Part shown: one piece after another, positions 49,026 through 62,252 of the stretch
How the letters are laid out: every line of letters begins with the position of its first letter
Numbering within the stretch: position 1 is the first letter of the stretch
Assembly (NCBI GenBank): GCA_949825045.1
Contig: OX463818.1
Location: 32,938,906 to 33,002,905 of the forward strand
Length of the DNA: 64,000 bases
Direction: 5' to 3'
DNA from: Argyresthia goedartella
Lineage: Eukaryota > Arthropoda > Insecta > Lepidoptera > Argyresthiidae
Notes under the pieces: generated by a model
The model's database searches: none
Seen by the model: only the letters and a program-made list of their open reading frames with translations
What the model was told of the DNA's origin: nothing
Position numbers and translations under genes: made by a program

Positions 49026-51361
49026 ATGGAGAGTGGATTTAGTCGTGGACAGTCGGATAATTTACCTAAAATCGACATGTCAATGGTGTTTGATTTTTTA
49101 TCCAATAATCCTTTGTTTACAAGTGCAGAGATCAGAGGCGTCAAGCTTTCAAGGTATGTACTAAGTGACAATATGTGGTACTGGTAGCTTAGCTAGGTAC
49201 ACACAATACAATAAGAACACCAACTAACATGTTATCGTACACATATTACAGTAAGTAGGTACTTATACACGACACATACACAAACGTAGTAACCTCTCCT
49301 CGGTTCGAGGTTGTTTTAATCGTTTTTATTACTTAATTCAGTACAATCTATTTTGCAATTAGTTTAGTAGATAGTAGTATACCTAATATAAAAATAAGAC
49401 CTCGTAACAGAAGTTGATATAAACGCATTAATAAGTTTTCCCTTCGCCCGGGCGCGCTTGTAGGTTGTAGGTATTTTAACAGCCGGTGACTTATATTCTC
49501 ACACTGAGCGCTTTGCCTGCGAGATCGTGATTGCAGTACCTATGTTTGAACTAGGTACCTTAGCATCCATGTTTTACTATCATACAAACCGAGGACCTCG
49601 CTCCTAGATGATAGGTATTTATCTCCCTTGTTCTACCCAACACCGCGTAGCGCGAGAAAGTGTACACGACCTTGAGAGCTTGTCGATTTCGATACTTTTA
49701 TTGTTTTACTAATCTGTTTACTAAGTAGTGATACGGTTGTAGAACTTGATCAAACAAGAATATCGATATCGATACTTTAAGGATAATATTATCTATTATA
49801 ATAACTGTTTATGTTCTCGTACAATAATGATTCAACACATTTGCACATCACAACACAACACATCACAACACATCTGCCTGTTAGTTTTTGAAATGTTAAA
49901 CCGCTAACTTCTTCTAAGCCAAGAAACGCAACGGATTTAAGGACGGTTTTTACCGTCGTATAGTATTTTTCCGGGACCTATATTATAAATATCGTAAATT
50001 CTATTACACGTCGTAAAATATAAAATGAAGTACTTTAATGACCTTAATTCAACCCTTTGCAGATCTGCCCGAGAAAGCTACGGCGATGACGCGATAGGCT
50101 ATGTGCAGGTGAAAAGGGAAGATAAATTGTGTATAGTCAAAGCCAGAATCACTCCGGAGCATAAAGTTAGGAGTAAGCCGTATAGCTGCACATTCGTTTG
50201 CAACGAAGACACGCAACAAATTGAAAGTGTACGTTGCGAAGACTGTGCAGCCAGCGAGGGAGGTTGCAAACACGCCATTGCGTTAGTTATGTGGCTAAAT
50301 AGGCGTTATGAAGAACCTCCCTGCACAGCCGTGAAGTGTTACTGGGCAAAAGTCAAGCTTTCGCGTGTGGAGAGTGATCTAAAATTCATTAAAACAGCCG
50401 ATTTGGTTGCGCCTACGGCAACTTCGAAAAAAACTAAAACACCGCAGGCAAATTTGCCTCCTAGTGATGGGTCTTTTTTTAAAGAAGTAATCGAAAACTC
50501 AAACAAATTTAATCTAAATTCAATGCTAATGCTGTACAATAAACCTAATGATGGGCCAACCCTGTCCATCCATTCGATGGCATGTCATTACAAACGCCAG
50601 GTTCAGGAACCGAATGCGGACGGTTTCATACAATTTTGCAAGGACCATATGCAGAACATTGATATAAAAATAGTTTCACAAGATACGATGAACCAATCTG
50701 AATCTAAAATGTGGTTTAAACTGCGATACGGCCGCATTACTGCCTCAAAGCTGCACGAAATCGCACGATGTGGCAAAGATAATGGAGTGTTAGTGGAGCA
50801 TGTGTTAGGAGCATATTCTTTTAAAGATACGAAAGCTATTATTAGAGGTACTTATGTATTTATTTTTCATTAAATTTTATACTTTAGAAACTATTAAGCC
50901 GTTTGCACCTTTCTATTATGTTAAATATTAATGTTTTGTTCGTCTTTTCAGGAAAAACTTTGGAGCCAAAAGTTCGACAAGTAGTCGCTGCGAAACAAAA
51001 TCTTTCAATTAAAGAAAGTGGGCTACTCCTCAATAAGGATTTTCCCATTTTTGGTGCATCACCGGACGGAATTTCAGAAGAATTCGTTGTAGAAATAAAA
51101 TGCCCATTCAGCAAAAAAAACATTAAAAACTATCTACAAGATGGACAGATCACAAACAAGTATAAGGCGCAAATTCACCTCCAAATGTTATTTGCAGAAA
51201 AGAAAAAGGGGTTGTTTTGTATTGCTCATGAGGATTTTGAAACATCTAACAATGTGGATATCTATGTCGTGGATTACGATATGCAATTTTGCAGTGAATT
51301 AATGGATAAAAGTCTTGCATTTTGGAAAAAAAGTGTATTCAAAAAAGTTTTAATGCTATAA
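49026..51361 (+). CDS. SWIM zinc finger / YqaJ-type exonuclease protein, copy A
   Basis: Three exons: 49026-49153, 50063-50847, 50952-51361; donors AAG|GTATGT and GAG|GTACTT, acceptors tttgcag|A and cttttcag|G; 440 residues. Exon 1 gives MESGFSRGQSDNLPKIDMSM. A SWIM finger has C101, C104, C111 and H113 (CEDCAASEGGCKH). The YqaJ (lambda exonuclease-like) nuclease has WFKLRYGRITASKLHEIA, catalytic GASPDG with EIKCPF (D..ExK), and YKAQIHLQMLF. The family is common in insects and looks transposon-linked. A role in processing transposon DNA ends is possible. The CR1-like insertion starts just 9 bp after the stop. Confidence 0.85.
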
Positions 51362-51369
51362 AGTTTACA

Positions 51370-53027
51370 ATATGAAAACTAAGTTTCTAATAATAAAATT
51401 AACAACAACAATAACAATAATTCTTTATTGCACAGAAAACACAATGGAAAAAATACAACGAACAATATGCAAAGGTGAGCTTATTTCTAAAAAGAAATTT
51501 CTTACAGCTAACCTGTGAGGAAAGGAAAAAATATTTATAGAGAGGTAGTCGTAGTGTACAATTAAGATTTAAAAGAAAGAAATAAAGTCAATATACTATC
51601 AGATAAATCACAATACATCCTACACATACTATAAAATAAATTAATAGAATACAATAAATACATAGATACACATACATACTATAAGATACCCACTATGCGG
51701 AAGAGAGGAGATGCTGTTTCAACTTTTTCTTAAAAGAGAACAAGGATGTGCAATCCCTAATAGCGCAAGGAAGTGCATTCCACAAACGTATTGCCCTTAA
51801 CCTAAACGAGTGCTCGTAAGCAACAGTGTTGTGCTGAGGAATTGACAAAAGTGACACCGTGTGAGATCTCCGAAGTCTATCCCCAGAGAAAAGAAACTCA
51901 AAATGTTCACGAAGATATGCGGGATAGCGCGGATTTCTCAAAATATTGAAGAGGAAGGAGAGAATGTGCATGTCACGACGAAGTCGGATCGGGAGCCAGC
52001 CTAATTCCCTGCGATATTGGGATACGTGATCGTACTTGCGGAGACCGAAGATAAACCGAATCCCGAGATTTTTAAGTCGCTCGAGTTTGTTGAGTAGATC
52101 TTCGTTCGCGCTGGCCCAGCAAACATCGGCGTAGTCAATTAAAGGCAGAAGAAGGGTCTGAACTAGCATGATTTTAGTCTGCCTAGGCAAGAAGTACTGC
52201 AAACGCCGAAGGGAATGAAAGGATGCAAAGACTCGTCTGCTGACCTCACAAACGTGGGGCGACCAGGATAAAAGAGTATCAAAAACAACCCCAAGATTGT
52301 TGGCTTTCTCGCTGTACTTGACAATGGTACCGTCATAAAGCACGGGAGCAACTGACCTATGCTGCAACAAATTAAGTAAGTGCCGTGTACCCAGTATCAT
52401 CGCCTGAGACTTATCCGGGTTGACTAATAGCCCATACGAAAGAGCCCATTTCCTGATGTTGTCGAGGTCAGCATTCAAAGCCTCTACAGTCGAAGTCAGA
52501 TCACACAGGGGAAAATGCCGATAAATTTGAAGGTCATCTGCATAGAGATGATACGAGGAAGACAATACACCCGAGATGGAATGGATGAAAACTGAGAAAA
52601 GAAGAGGAGAAAGGATGCCACCCTGCGGAACACCAGTAGAGAGCCTGCACCATTCCGTAGTAACTTCTTCAGACTTGATGCGCTGCTGGCGGTCTCTCAG
52701 GTAGGAGTCAAACCAGCGAGCCGAGTGTGAAGAGACATTGAGTGTTTTTATGATTTCAACAAGTATATCGAAGTCGACGCAGTTGAAGGCGCTGCTAAAG
52801 TCAAGGAGAGTCAGGACTGTGAGCTGCTTCTTATCCATTGCCAGTTGGATATCGTCAGTTACCTTGAGCAGTGCGGTGGTGGTGCTATGCCCTGGCCTAA
52901 AACCAGACTGAAAAGGGTTCAGTAAATCCATGGAGGAAAGGTACGAGGACAGCTGGGAGTGGACAATTGATTCAAGGACTTTGGAAAGGATTGGTAGGAT
53001 GGAAATGGGACGGAACTCTTTGAAGGA
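51370..53027 (-). pseudogene. CR1-like non-LTR RT, copy A, cut by the tandem duplication
   Basis: The 3' UTR with a (ttattg)-type tail at 51405-51425, then the RT frame 51693-52931 and on to 53027, where the duplication junction replaces the rest. RT motifs: FQSGFRPGHSTTTALL, STGVPQGGILSPLLFS, active site HLYADDLQIY. Same sequence as the 3' part of 57591-59248. Confidence 0.9.
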
Positions 53028-53329
53028 GGCTAGGAGGCTGCATTATAAACTGGCATAGTCACAAGCAGAAAACCGTAGTTTGTTCTAGTACAGAAGCTGA
53101 ATATTATGCCCTTGGCAATGCTGTAAAAGAGGCGAAATTTGTTTGCAACTTTTTACAGGAGCTCAACTATAGAGAATTGCTAGGATCAAAGGTCATCACC
53201 ATTTACAATGATAATCGTAGTACGTTAAAAATGGTAGAGAATGAGAGTTTTCGTAGGACTAAACACATAGACGTGCACAATCACTTCATTCGAGAATGTG
53301 TTGATCATAAAACACAACTATTTAGTTAA
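53028..53329 (+). pseudogene. copia RNase H 3' fragment, duplicate
   Basis: Duplicate of 46807-47108, starting mid-domain at GGCIINWHSHKQK. The putative copia LTR follows at 53441-53608. Confidence 0.9.
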
Positions 53330-54501
53330 GAGCTTAGGTTTAATTTAATTTAATTTATTTGTTGCTCAATTTTAGTATTGTACTCTCGCATTAGGTATGC
53401 TAGTACTTAATGTTACTTAGTTTGCTCAAGTAAGGGGCGTTGTTAAAACCTTCATAGTTACTAATGTGTCATATACTGGTTGGCAAGAATTTGAAATATG
53501 AAATGTACTATTCTGTGTCAATATCTTTTACAATGATGTTTTACTTGATCTTGAAATGATATATTATAATTTATTACGGTTATGATTGTGTTTATATTTC
53601 AATACATTTACACAAAAAAATGAGAGAAAACTTATTTAACTCAACTTAAATATTCGACTTTCTACCAGAGTTTGTAAGCTCAAGTACTAGTTACTCGTAA
53701 ATAACATTTTAGTCAGTCTCAATCTCTCATGAATGAGTTTGTTTACCCTGTTTACCTATAATGAAACCAAGTCGAGTCAACTCGAGTTCCTACTCGAGTC
53801 AGCCATAATTTCTGCTCGAGTAACTCACTGACGGAAAACTCATGGAGAATTCGAAGTCCAATACACAGGCAGGGGTCAATCGTAATGGTACAAATTTCCA
53901 GGGTGCACGCTAAGGTCAGTCGAGGAAAAAAGCCACAAAAGTCCGAAAGAATAGCCGGGTCGTGGTAATAATCACAAAACAGAGGAGAACAGGAGAACAA
54001 CGATCCGAGTAACCACAGGAGAATCTGAATGACATTTCTTTCTTTCCTTTCTAGACATGACGATGACGTCGACACGACAACAGATTAGAAAAAAAGTCAG
54101 ACAGACCCATAAATGACAGTCCTGCCGCCTGCCTATCGAATCAACACCGACTGTCGCAGCTTTCAGAAGGCCTAATACCAACTCTTTCTTTTTTGTACTA
54201 TGAGCAACAATTAGCAGGCCTGCACAATGATTGTTTAAGATTCCGCTCAAAAACCGTTCGGCTTTTTTTTTGTATAAACTTTTCGTACTATGAAACTCTT
54301 TTTGACAGCAGCAAATAGTTTTTTGCGCGTCTGTTATATCAAATTAGACGATCTTGAAAAAGCTAGTAGATGTTAGCCTAAACAACATTGTTTTGTAATT
54401 TATAGTGGATTTTGTGGATTACTCGTTAATTTTCGAGAGTTTTAGACGAATGGATCATCCGTTTTTCGGCTTCAACCGCAAACGAAACTTGTATAGGTAT
54501 A

Positions 54502-54905
54502 AATGAAATGGCTCAAATGTGGAATATCATCAAGCTCAGTAAGGAATTGGGTATGCGGCAGTAATGCGTGGCATTTGTGGAAGATCAAGGTCGCATTAAG
54601 AAGATTAAATTTGTCTTATTCGCCGTGAGGCGATGCCAGTTGCGTACCATACAAACAGAACCATCGGCTCCTTTGTTTATATCAAAGGATGCTATAAGGG
54701 CGAGATCGGCATAGAGAGCGAAAGTGACTTGGTTTGAAAATCTCAAGCTATTAATGAATCTATCTCACGTATTGTTCGCTCTTAAGTTTGACTACATGCA
54801 AGTAATGTGGGAGGACTTCACGATCATTGATGATCAGTGTTTGCCCTGCAGAACAATCATGGACTGGATCAGCATTTGTCGGGAAGTGGTGGAGCGATAC
54901 CAATA
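54502..54905 (+). pseudogene. possible ISXO2/Merlin-like remnant, duplicate
   Basis: Same sequence as 48281-48684; the assignment is equally weak. Confidence 0.35.
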
Positions 54906-55050
54906 AGGAAGTGTCCCAGAGCACAAAAACTAAATTTTATAATTTTAATTATAAGATTATAGCATTACATTAAATATGCTGAAAGATTTTTTTCAATATC
55001 TTGAAAAATGACGAAGTTATGATTTTTTTAATTTAACGCATACAAAATCA

Positions 55051-55146
55051 AAAATCCGCGCCGCATGTTCCGTGTGTGACGTCACCGCTCTCGAGGTCAG
55101 CGGCGCGACGCGCGGCGCGCGCGGGTGTCCGGCCGCGGCGTATGAA
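55051..55146 (+). promoter_or_regulatory. CpG-rich promoter-like region, duplicate
   Basis: Identical to 48830-48925, including the gtgacgtcac palindrome. Confidence 0.45.
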
Positions 55147-55246
55147 ATGGATATTATGCACACAAATGCACTTTGACCCGCAATCTCAAACGAGGCACTT
55201 GTGTTCCGTGCTCTCAGTAGATAATACGAGTTTTAGGTTTTTGACG

Positions 55247-57582
55247 ATGGAGAGTGGATTTAGTCGTGGACAGTCGGATAATTTACCTAAAATCGACATG
55301 TCAATGGTGTTTGATTTTTTATCCAATAATCCTTTGTTTACAAGTGCAGAGATCAGAGGCGTCAAGCTTTCAAGGTATGTACTAAGTGACAATATGTGGT
55401 ACTGGTAGCTTAGCTAGGTACACACAATACAATAAGAACACCAACTAACATGTTATCGTACACATATTACAGTAAGTAGGTACTTATACACGACACATAC
55501 ACAAACGTAGTAACCTCTCCTCGGTTCGAGGTTGTTTTAATCGTTTTTATTACTTAATTCAGTACAATCTATTTTGCAATTAGTTTAGTAGATAGTAGTA
55601 TACCTAATATAAAAATAAGACCTCGTAACAGAAGTTGATATAAACGCATTAATAAGTTTTCCCTTCGCCCGGGCGCGCTTGTAGGTTGTAGGTATTTTAA
55701 CAGCCGGTGACTTATATTCTCACACTGAGCGCTTTGCCTGCGAGATCGTGATTGCAGTACCTATGTTTGAACTAGGTACCTTAGCATCCATGTTTTACTA
55801 TCATACAAACCGAGGACCTCGCTCCTAGATGATAGGTATTTATCTCCCTTGTTCTACCCAACACCGCGTAGCGCGAGAAAGTGTACACGACCTTGAGAGC
55901 TTGTCGATTTCGATACTTTTATTGTTTTACTAATCTGTTTACTAAGTAGTGATACGGTTGTAGAACTTGATCAAACAAGAATATCGATATCGATACTTTA
56001 AGGATAATATTATCTATTATAATAACTGTTTATGTTCTCGTACAATAATGATTCAACACATTTGCACATCACAACACAACACATCACAACACATCTGCCT
56101 GTTAGTTTTTGAAATGTTAAACCGCTAACTTCTTCTAAGCCAAGAAACGCAACGGATTTAAGGACGGTTTTTACCGTCGTATAGTATTTTTCCGGGACCT
56201 ATATTATAAATATCGTAAATTCTATTACACGTCGTAAAATATAAAATGAAGTACTTTAATGACCTTAATTCAACCCTTTGCAGATCTGCCCGAGAAAGCT
56301 ACGGCGATGACGCGATAGGCTATGTGCAGGTGAAAAGGGAAGATAAATTGTGTATAGTCAAAGCCAGAATCACTCCGGAGCATAAAGTTAGGAGTAAGCC
56401 GTATAGCTGCACATTCGTTTGCAACGAAGACACGCAACAAATTGAAAGTGTACGTTGCGAAGACTGTGCAGCCAGCGAGGGAGGTTGCAAACACGCCATT
56501 GCGTTAGTTATGTGGCTAAATAGGCGTTATGAAGAACCTCCCTGCACAGCCGTGAAGTGTTACTGGGCAAAAGTCAAGCTTTCGCGTGTGGAGAGTGATC
56601 TAAAATTCATTAAAACAGCCGATTTGGTTGCGCCTACGGCAACTTCGAAAAAAACTAAAACACCGCAGGCAAATTTGCCTCCTAGTGATGGGTCTTTTTT
56701 TAAAGAAGTAATCGAAAACTCAAACAAATTTAATCTAAATTCAATGCTAATGCTGTACAATAAACCTAATGATGGGCCAACCCTGTCCATCCATTCGATG
56801 GCATGTCATTACAAACGCCAGGTTCAGGAACCGAATGCGGACGGTTTCATACAATTTTGCAAGGACCATATGCAGAACATTGATATAAAAATAGTTTCAC
56901 AAGATACGATGAACCAATCTGAATCTAAAATGTGGTTTAAACTGCGATACGGCCGCATTACTGCCTCAAAGCTGCACGAAATCGCACGATGTGGCAAAGA
57001 TAATGGAGTGTTAGTGGAGCATGTGTTAGGAGCATATTCTTTTAAAGATACGAAAGCTATTATTAGAGGTACTTATGTATTTATTTTTCATTAAATTTTA
57101 TACTTTAGAAACTATTAAGCCGTTTGCACCTTTCTATTATGTTAAATATTAATGTTTTGTTCGTCTTTTCAGGAAAAACTTTGGAGCCAAAAGTTCGACA
57201 AGTAGTCGCTGCGAAACAAAATCTTTCAATTAAAGAAAGTGGGCTACTCCTCAATAAGGATTTTCCCATTTTTGGTGCATCACCGGACGGAATTTCAGAA
57301 GAATTCGTTGTAGAAATAAAATGCCCATTCAGCAAAAAAAACATTAAAAACTATCTACAAGATGGACAGATCACAAACAAGTATAAGGCGCAAATTCACC
57401 TCCAAATGTTATTTGCAGAAAAGAAAAAGGGGTTGTTTTGTATTGCTCATGAGGATTTTGAAACATCTAACAATGTGGATATCTATGTCGTGGATTACGA
57501 TATGCAATTTTGCAGTGAATTAATGGATAAAAGTCTTGCATTTTGGAAAAAAAGTGTATTCAAAAAAGTTTTAATGCTATAA
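55247..57582 (+). CDS. SWIM zinc finger / YqaJ-type exonuclease protein, copy B
   Basis: Exons 55247-55374, 56284-57068 and 57173-57582, identical in sequence to copy A (49026-51361) including introns and promoter region, so both could produce the same 440-residue protein. Copy B is the one that faces the DDE transposase fragment at 62658-63397, with only the CR1-like element (57591-62622) between their 3' ends. Confidence 0.85.
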
Positions 57583-57913
57583 AGTTTACAATATGAAAAC
57601 TAAGTTTCTAATAATAAAATTAACAACAACAATAACAATAATTCTTTATTGCACAGAAAACACAATGGAAAAAATACAACGAACAATATGCAAAGGTGAG
57701 CTTATTTCTAAAAAGAAATTTCTTACAGCTAACCTGTGAGGAAAGGAAAAAATATTTATAGAGAGGTAGTCGTAGTGTACAATTAAGATTTAAAAGAAAG
57801 AAATAAAGTCAATATACTATCAGATAAATCACAATACATCCTACACATACTATAAAATAAATTAATAGAATACAATAAATACATAGATACACATACATAC
57901 TATAAGATACCCA

Positions 57914-60900
57914 CTATGCGGAAGAGAGGAGATGCTGTTTCAACTTTTTCTTAAAAGAGAACAAGGATGTGCAATCCCTAATAGCGCAAGGAAGTGCATT
58001 CCACAAACGTATTGCCCTTAACCTAAACGAGTGCTCGTAAGCAACAGTGTTGTGCTGAGGAATTGACAAAAGTGACACCGTGTGAGATCTCCGAAGTCTA
58101 TCCCCAGAGAAAAGAAACTCAAAATGTTCACGAAGATATGCGGGATAGCGCGGATTTCTCAAAATATTGAAGAGGAAGGAGAGAATGTGCATGTCACGAC
58201 GAAGTCGGATCGGGAGCCAGCCTAATTCCCTGCGATATTGGGATACGTGATCGTACTTGCGGAGACCGAAGATAAACCGAATCCCGAGATTTTTAAGTCG
58301 CTCGAGTTTGTTGAGTAGATCTTCGTTCGCGCTGGCCCAGCAAACATCGGCGTAGTCAATTAAAGGCAGAAGAAGGGTCTGAACTAGCATGATTTTAGTC
58401 TGCCTAGGCAAGAAGTACTGCAAACGCCGAAGGGAATGAAAGGATGCAAAGACTCGTCTGCTGACCTCACAAACGTGGGGCGACCAGGATAAAAGAGTAT
58501 CAAAAACAACCCCAAGATTGTTGGCTTTCTCGCTGTACTTGACAATGGTACCGTCATAAAGCACGGGAGCAACTGACCTATGCTGCAACAAATTAAGTAA
58601 GTGCCGTGTACCCAGTATCATCGCCTGAGACTTATCCGGGTTGACTAATAGCCCATACGAAAGAGCCCATTTCCTGATGTTGTCGAGGTCAGCATTCAAA
58701 GCCTCTACAGTCGAAGTCAGATCACACAGGGGAAAATGCCGATAAATTTGAAGGTCATCTGCATAGAGATGATACGAGGAAGACAATACACCCGAGATGG
58801 AATGGATGAAAACTGAGAAAAGAAGAGGAGAAAGGATGCCACCCTGCGGAACACCAGTAGAGAGCCTGCACCATTCCGTAGTAACTTCTTCAGACTTGAT
58901 GCGCTGCTGGCGGTCTCTCAGGTAGGAGTCAAACCAGCGAGCCGAGTGTGAAGAGACATTGAGTGTTTTTATGATTTCAACAAGTATATCGAAGTCGACG
59001 CAGTTGAAGGCGCTGCTAAAGTCAAGGAGAGTCAGGACTGTGAGCTGCTTCTTATCCATTGCCAGTTGGATATCGTCAGTTACCTTGAGCAGTGCGGTGG
59101 TGGTGCTATGCCCTGGCCTAAAACCAGACTGAAAAGGGTTCAGTAAATCCATGGAGGAAAGGTACGAGGACAGCTGGGAGTGGACAATTGATTCAAGGAC
59201 TTTGGAAAGGATTGGTAGGATGGAAATGGGACGGAACTCTTTGAAGGAGGACGAGTTAGAAGTTTTAGGCAGGGGTATCACTAATGCTCTTTTCCACTGG
59301 CTTGGGAAGCAGTACTCGCTCAGCGACGCGTTAATTATATGCGTTATAGGTGGTAAAACATTATCGAGTACACTGAATACACTGAATAGCATCGAGTACA
59401 CTGAATAGCATCTGAGAGCAGATATTGTCATCACCTACAGCCTTGGACGAGATTTCTAGAATAGCTTTCTTTACTGCGCCAACTCCGACAGACCTGAGGT
59501 TGAAAGGTAAGCAACTGGATGTCGTTCTAGTACGCAAGTTACGAAGGGTAGCATCCTTGACACAGGGGTCCATCACGACAGGGGAGACAGCAAAGAATTT
59601 GTTGAGACCATTGAGGTCGACACTACCGGCAACTGCGTCCTGGGACTTACCAACACCAAGGGTCTTCAGGAACTTCCAAACCTGTGCAGGAGAGTAACTC
59701 TCGATACTCTCGTAGATGTGGCGGCGTTTGGCATCTCGACAAAGACGGGTGCACCGATTACGGAGACGTTTGTATATAAGGAGATTATCGTCCGTCGGAT
59801 CCTTCTTATATCTACATTTGGCACGGTTTCTCTGGGCCATCAGACCCTTTATGGTGTCGGTAAGCCAAGGCGCAGGGAGATGTTTGACCCTAACCTTTTT
59901 GACAGGAGCATGTTTGTCGAACAAACTTAAGACAATCGAGTTGAAATGCTGGACTTTGTCATCAACGGTCTCACTACAGACGACAGGAGACCAGTCTATA
60001 GAAGCGGCGTCAGACTTAAGGGAGCTGAGATCCATACCCTTGAAACTGCGAATATCCAGGAATTTTGCTGCGCGCTTGGGAGGCCTTAACTTGAACGAGA
60101 GATAAATCAAATCGTGGAAGGAGAAGGGGGCATTAAGTTGGCCATGCGTAGCAACCTTGGATATGTTAGAAACAATCATAAGATCTAGAAGAGAGGGGGT
60201 GCAGTGGGGCTGGAAGTGAGTTGCACTCAAGGGAAGAATATTTAAATTTAGGGAGCTGATGATAGACTGGAGTTTGGCTGAGCGAACATCATTTTTAAGT
60301 AAACAGGTATTGAAATCACCTAGGATAACTGTGTCACTGTAAAGAGGAGATAGATCATTAAGAATGCTTTCAAAAGAATCAAAGTAGTCGATGAGTAGAG
60401 AGGGGCTATAGAAGACACCCAGAAGGACCTTATTGTGATGCAGGCATAACTCGAGAAAGAGGTGTTCGGCGGATCCAGAGTACAGACTAGGTGAGTGGCT
60501 GATGACTTTGCAAGTAATGTTGGGAAGAAGGTAAATAGCAACACCGCCACCAGCCTTACCTGTCCTATCATTCCGATAGAGCCTGTACCCCGGCAGAGCA
60601 TACAAGGTAGATGGAAGAGAGGGTTTAAGAAATGATTCGGAGATCAGAATACCATGAATGCTCTGATCGCTGAAGGAGTCGATAAGGTCGGCATGACTGG
60701 AATGAATGCTCTGAGCATTTATGTGAACGACATTGAAGTTCCTACCGAGGTTGGAAAACACACGTTTGAGGGCAATAGGCAAAACGTCGTTCGTGGACGG
60801 CAATCCACTTCCCACGCTATCGGAATCTTCACTATCAGAGCAGGAGAAGTAACTATCACTAAAGTCGTAGGTATTCATATAAGTAAATATCATATAATAA

Positions 60901-60941
60901 ATAAATAATAAAATAAATACAATTAAACCTACTAAAATCAC
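57914..60941 (-). pseudogene. CR1-like ORF2: endonuclease and reverse transcriptase
   Basis: The first frame (60941-59361) starts with a hydrophobic stretch, then the endonuclease: NVVHINAQSIHSSHADLID, ISESFLKPSLPS, GGGVAIYLLP, catalytic ILGDFNTCLL, and SFHDLIYLSF. The second frame (59434-57914) holds the RT: FQSGFRPGHSTTTALL, GVPQGGILSPLLF, YADDLQIY, and the CR1-type tail LGWLPIRLRRDMHILSFLFN...LWNALPCAIRD. A 28-bp local duplication at about 59369-59410 shifts the frame between them; otherwise the ORF is open, so it was active recently. Confidence 0.9.
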
Positions 60942-61407
60942 AAAAAATTAAAAGTATCTAAATTCTCAACAATCTAAAAAACAGAAAGCCCGAACCCAGC
61001 CATACCCTGGGTTTACATGAGTACAGTATGGAAATAAATACGATATAACAATAGAATGAGACGTTGGCGGGCAGCACAAACAAAAAATAAAATAAAGAAA
61101 CAGCAAAATAAATCTAAATTCGAACATAAAATGATTACAGTTCGTACCGTCCGGTTGCCCGTCCGTTCCATCCGGCTGTTTGTCCGTCCGTACAATAAAA
61201 AAAAATAAGATCACAGAACACAAATCGTAATGTCACTATGCTTGACTTGACAATCTTGACATGACATACGAAAATGACTTGGCAAGCTAAAGAGTGAATC
61301 ATATCTACCCTTTACGTAAAATAACAATAAGTTACAGGAAATAACCCGACCAAATCACGCGACATAGATTGCACTGCACACGAGTACAACAACACAATAA
61401 CAATCCA
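60942..61407 (-). other. inter-ORF spacer of the CR1-like element
   Basis: Non-coding; contains a degenerate (ccgt)n-type tract near 61145-61192. Confidence 0.6.
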
Positions 61408-62252
61408 CTACTTCTTCTTAGTTCCTGCCTTCGTCTGGCCGGCGGCGGCACGCCTAGCGCTGATTTCTCGCTGCTTGCTTGCCGCGGGTGCCGCACAACC
61501 TGCCAGCGCAGCCACAGGCACAAGCTCAGCCGGTTTTGGAGTCGAGTCGGCGACCTTTTGCCCGGATTGCAGAGCAGAGGGAGGGAACTTGCTGGTGTAT
61601 ACCTGAAGCTCCGCCATACGCTCCACCTTCTGTCTGCTTTTGTCAGGAAGCAATAGGACAACCTTACCTCCAGAAGTCCAGCAGTTCTGCACACAAAGTG
61701 TTTCCGGGCAGTAAGAAACACATCGTGTCTGCACTTGGTCAAGAACTCTGAAACGGTGGTTGCAGTGCCCTTAAATGCGGTTTTACCATTCCACACCTCC
61801 ATACGTGCACCGAGTGTGGAGAATCTCACCAGAATTGGGCGCGTTTTGGCTGGCTTCTTGGGTCCAAGACGATGAACAATTGAAGCGCTTGCGATGCACT
61901 CAGGGGACACTTTTATTTGGTCGGATAGTATCCTTTGAGCCACATCATTCACCTGTTCCTTCTCATCTTCGGGGACTCCATGGAGAAGGAGCACCTTTCG
62001 ACGTGAAGCAGTCTCCAGCCTGTCCTGTCCAGCAAGCAACAAGTCAACCTGGCTGCGCAGCAAGTTAAGGCAGTTCCATGTGAACGCCTTGAACTCGAGA
62101 AACTCGCTGGCCAGGGAGTTGACATTGAGTGGGCTGCTAGATGTGGACATAGTGGCGCACTCACGGAGCTCCTTCTCATACCGAGACATCCTGGTGTTGA
62201 AGTCGGTTGCCATCTGCTCCGTGTTGGTACTGATTTTTGTGCAAAGATCCAT
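61408..62252 (-). pseudogene. CR1-like ORF1 (RNA-binding protein), frameshifted
   Basis: Starts MDLCTKISTNTEQMATDF, a coiled-coil-like region, then an RRM-like domain: RRKVLLLHGVPEDEKEQVND, SIVHRLGPKKPAKTRPILVR, and FLTKCRHDVFLTARKHFVC. A frameshift near 61700-61740 moves the rest into another frame (NCWTSGGKVVLLLPDKSRQK), ending in an Ala/Lys-rich basic tail at 61408. Plan fits ORF1 proteins that coat the RNA and act as chaperones. Confidence 0.8.

Larger units (their letters stand above)
46807..53027. repeat. tandem duplication of 6,221 bp, first unit
   Basis: Repeats as 53028-59248; all frames compared in both units are identical. The junction has 3 bp of shared sequence (agg at 46806, 53027 and 59248). 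It joins the inside of a minus-strand CR1 RT to the inside of a copia RNase H. Confidence 0.95.
53028..59248. repeat. tandem duplication of 6,221 bp, second unit
   Basis: Identical to 46807-53027 wherever compared; continues at 59249 into the intact upstream part of the CR1-like ORF2. Confidence 0.95.
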
